A program made the translations under genes and the position numbers. A DNA stretch of 64,000 nt, taken from contig CAJNOQ010000081.1 of assembly GCA_905250885.1 (NCBI GenBank), positions 1 through 64,000 of the forward strand. Reading direction: 5' to 3'. Each line of letters begins with the position of its first letter. Position 1 is the stretch's first letter. The notes beneath the pieces were generated by a model. The model was not told the origin of the DNA. It did not search any database and saw only the letters and a program-made list of their open reading frames with translations. Of this stretch, positions 60,601 through 64,000 are shown piece by piece. This DNA is from Didymodactylos carnosus (taxonomy: Eukaryota; Rotifera; Eurotatoria; Philodinida; Philodinidae).

Positions 60601-61737
60601 TATAGTTTGCCTCTTTTTTTTCTTCTCTTGTATTCAAGAGGATCAAGAGAAAGAAAAGTGCGAACATTTAGGATTAGAACATCATATAGTCGCGTACTTG
60701 TATTCGTTGAGGATGTAAATTATCAGTTAAATCAATTTGCCGATTTGTTATAAAATAATTTGATTTGAAATTTAAACCAAACTTCTTTTACTATGTATAT
60801 AATAAGGTATATTTTATTAGACTTGGATTATTATTATTATAAACTCTTGTAGATAAGAATTGGTATGACAAAATAGATCTGTTATATACTACATTTTTGT
60901 TTGACAGGTGATGATATGTATACGTAGTTGTATAAGCGATTGGTAGACCTCAATGACGTTAACAGACTCTATTTTTAGATTTAGCATAAAATAGTAGTAA
61001 TCATATAATGATTATCCTATAGTTAAAAAGAATTTCTAATGGAACAAAAAATACGTCAGATTTATTCAAATATCTGTCAACATAGAGTGACAGGATTTGA
61101 TTAAATAAAACAACTTTCTCTTTTACGTTGTCGACATGTCACATAACTATATGGTCTAATGTAACTTGTTCAAGGTAATTTCGTTTTATTTTTTTTTTTA
61201 TTTTTTTTTTTGTTTTTTTTACACAATTAATAGTAGAATAGATGAATGTTTTTATCAAAATTTTTTGTAGATTATTAAGGATAGTTGTTACAACTATGTG
61301 ATACTCAAGAGGTCTAAGAAATAATTTTAATGAACTTCATTTACTATTCAAAACAAAATAGAAAAAAAATCTATTCTTTACAAGAAAAAAAAAAAGAAAG
61401 GTCTTTTGATCTAAAATACTCTTCTCTCCTTCGTTCATTCAAAAAATATGGTACAGGTTAAAATAAGTTGCATGAGATAATAGTATGATTCAAGTAGTCT
61501 GATTTTTTTTAATCTTTGCATGATATAACGGCATAAAATGATATTTTGTAATCTTGTTGAATGCTTTTGTGTCGCATGCACAAATGGATTTAATATTAAA
61601 ATTAATTTCTAATTATTACAGTATCTTGTGTATCATGTAGACGTCAATCATACAGCGTTAAATAATAGAAGAAAATAAAACGTATGATAAAATATCCACA
61701 TCGGGAATCACAAAGAAAGGTATATCAATTCAGTTGA
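57699..61737. other. Long AT-rich gene-poor region
   Basis: About 4 kb of T- and A-tracts. Small perfect hairpins, for example CTCTC-TTGTAAAC-GAGAG near 60545, and a (CA)n run near 60299 are the only ordered features. The frame at 58912-59277 (minus) is low-complexity and rejected. Confidence 0.45.
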
Positions 61738-62021
61738 GAAATTTTAAAAGCGTGTTCGATCAAAACTGATCGTAGATTTGGGCTCACCATAGACGATTAC
61801 CCTTGTACACAACAAGTTTTGAATTGAGACACTTTTAGAAAATATTGCCTCCATTTTCTTTTTTTTGCAAAAGAATTTTTCTCGAAGTTCTTGGTGGAAC
61901 TGAATGAGACTGAGAAATTTTTTTAGAGTATTCCGATTTAAAACTTGTTGCGTACAAGATAATCGACTATGGAGAGTTCGAATCTGCAATGAGTTTTGGT
62001 CAAACACACTTTTAAAATTTC
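61738..62021. repeat. Inverted-repeat (MITE-like) element
   Basis: Arms of about 100 nt: GAAATTTTAAAAGCGTGTTC on the left against the complement of GAAATTTTAAAAGTGTGTTT on the right, continuing through CATAGACGATTA and TAATCGACTATG. Centre about 85 nt. Parts resemble 8600-8700. Confidence 0.8.
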
Positions 62022-62428
62022 GCGATTGAATTAATATAAAGAGTTTTTAATTTTTTTATCGATATCGAAAGTCACAAATAAGCAAGCACTTTAGTCTTAA
62101 ATAAAATGCTACATTTCATGAGTCGTGTTATGAAGATGTTCAACAACTCTCTGTTTAAAATGAGTGTAAGTTTTTTTAGACAAACATGTAACAAGCCTGT
62201 GTTCTGTCTTTATTCATAAATTTTTCTCTATGTCTGTTGTTATCAATTAAAACAGAAATTTTTATCGGTTTATACGTGTTATTTTTCTTTTTTTCTCTTC
62301 TTCATTCCCAAATCTTAATTTATTTTAGATACTTTTTTTTCTTTTCTCACCACTAGTACACATATCATTCGATTGATGACGCCAAAACTGATTGATACAT
62401 GAATTAATATCTACATGATCTTGAATAC

Positions 62429-62465
<37 letters not shown>

Positions 62466-64000
62466 CTTCTTCTTTATATATCTCATTGCGATATTTCTTT
62501 TCCGTTAATGACAAAATCGATTTAACTCAAAGGATGTGTATATTTGATGGATACTATAATGTATTATTCATATACAGTACACTTTACTAGAGAATGACAA
62601 TTTTTAATAAAACTAGAAAAATCTTTTCTCTCTTTTCTAACAAGTTATTTTTCAACATCTTCTTGTTCAATCTTTAAAAACCAATATAAATTAAGTTTTA
62701 TATGAACACTTAGTAAGATGACAAAAAAATATCATTTTTTAGTTTTTATTGACATTTACGAGACAAATGTTTATGTTTGGAATTTTTTTAAAGAATTTAA
62801 CAATTTTTGAATCAGCATTTTGTTTTATATCCATGTTTATACAGAAATGCGAATATTTTCAACAGTTTTTCGTTCATTAACATAGGTGTTTGATAAAGAA
62901 CTATCATGTATGATCGTATGTCTAATGATTTATTTATAATTGCTAGACAAAAATATTAAAAAAAAATAATTTTTTGTATGATTCTGAAGACATTTTTTTG
63001 CCAAGATCTTAATTGTAAAGAAGTCGTAATATAGTAGAGTGTACTCTACCATTTATTCTTCTATAAAATTAACTTTTACACGTGTCAACTCTTTTTGTAA
63101 AAAAAATGTCATCAGGAAACATGACATTGATTTATGTCAACAGGATGACACATTTATACTGACTAAATTATTCGCTTTCATAGTCTTTTTTATCAAATAT
63201 GTTTCTTTTAGTTGTTCAATCCTAAGTCTATATTTTTTTGTTGATATAGACACCATCATACCATATTCGGCGTGAATAATTTCGATATCTAATTTGTGAA
63301 ACTGTAAAAAAGAGTGTACGTATTACAGTTTGTTTTCTCTTTCTCTCTCTTCAAGGACTATTTTCAGATCATTGCACTTGTCTTAATTAAAAATTCGAAT
63401 ATATATAAATATAATATAAATATTCGAAATATTCGAATCGATTTAATTTATAGTAAGACACACAAACGATTTTTTATGTGAATATCATATAACGGGTGGG
63501 TCATAAAGAATTACACTAATTTGTTTTCGCTATAAGTCAGTCAGTTTTGACGCTATCGGACAATTTTTTTTTTTAAAAGATTCGTCATTCAATACTCTAC
63601 AAAATCATACATAAACTATAATTTCAGAACTTCAATCAAGAAAACTAAGCCAATTAGATGAAAGTCGAAAAAAATGTAAACTGTCAAAACTCAAAAATTA
63701 TTTCTTGTGTTAAAGTTTTGAAAGTAAGAAAAGCTGAATTAGCCATTTTGTAGCCCTGACTTCGCTCTATCTTTTAGCTACGCTTCAGATTTTTTCACAT
63801 CAAAAGCCACAGCGAAATAATAGTTTTTCTATCGGTTGTCATGCATTTTTTCATTAATTTTTTAAATTTTTGGTATAGTAGTGCTTTCAGTAAAAGCCCA
63901 ATAACTCCATCAAAATAAAAGCTTTTTCGGTCGGGTTTACTTTGTTTTGATCAGAAATGACTGCTCGTCTCTATCTAACTGCTAAATGAAACTTCAATCG
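62022..64000. other. AT-rich spacer to the window end
   Basis: No gene seen. It holds a (CT)n microsatellite at 62432-62460 and, from about 63491, a stretch starting TATAACGGGTGGGTCATAAA that resembles a transposon terminus and may run past the window. Confidence 0.45.
62432..62460. repeat. (CT)n microsatellite
   Basis: About 14 uninterrupted CT units followed by a T-rich tract. Confidence 0.95.

Noticed and set aside
1-64000. tRNA, rRNA, CRISPR array, telomeric repeats, LTR or Polinton-type elements
   Set aside because: None was recognised on either strand by eye. A dedicated covariance-model or repeat-library search was not possible here.

Overview
The window is AT-rich animal nuclear DNA. 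Nearly every gene is cut by short introns, mostly 50-65 nt with GT-AG ends, and separated by long AT-rich spacers. The gene set is metazoan: tubulin glycylase, KLHL8, LAPTM4, TMEM161, NDUFAF6, RAE1, an ABCA3-like transporter and a FLYWCH protein. Base composition, small introns, splice-acceptor-like AGs placed just before most start codons (as expected of spliced-leader trans-splicing) and a single-exon ADP-ribosylglycohydrolase-like gene all suggest a rotifer, most likely a bdelloid. That placement is an inference, not proven. I recognised no tRNA, rRNA, CRISPR array or autonomous transposon.

Layout. 1-2.5 kb: a foldback element, then a minus-strand ARH/DraG-like gene. 2.5-9.2 kb: spacer with two inverted-repeat elements. 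9.2-14.4 kb (+): TTLL3/8-like tubulin glycylase with two possible 3' ends. 15.1-15.6 kb (-): small secreted orphan. 17.8-18.9 kb (-): LAPTM4-like. 19.3-21.7 kb (-): TMEM161-like. 23.1-26.5 kb (+): KLHL8-like BTB-Kelch adaptor. 27.4-28.5 kb (+): NDUFAF6-like. 28.8-31.2 kb (+): RAE1. 32.9-46.5 kb (+): a 25-exon ABCA3-like lipid transporter. 51.6-53.6 kb (+): FLYWCH zinc-finger protein ending in a CtBP-type PLDLS motif. 53.6-64 kb: gene-poor spacer with foldback elements and one speculative small gene.

The genes are unrelated housekeeping and regulatory genes (cilia, lysosome, ubiquitin ligase, mitochondrial complex I, mRNA export, lipid transport) and do not form a functional cluster. The second theme is a dense population of non-coding long-inverted-repeat elements: at least 13 of about 0.14-1.7 kb, with no family obviously repeated as a full copy here. 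Several of the long introns hold one, while the other introns are near the minimum size. Two further oddities are an intronic field of about 1.3 kb built from degenerate TTATAACGC-like words, and a GC-rich hairpin nested in the largest foldback element. Other points of note are a 15-nt microexon in the ABCA gene, a 22-nt exon and a GC-AG intron in KLHL8, and loss of the metal-binding motifs in the ARH-like protein.

All exon boundaries were read by eye from reading frame, splice consensus and remembered homologues. Every junction was checked for phase arithmetic, but none is supported by transcripts.
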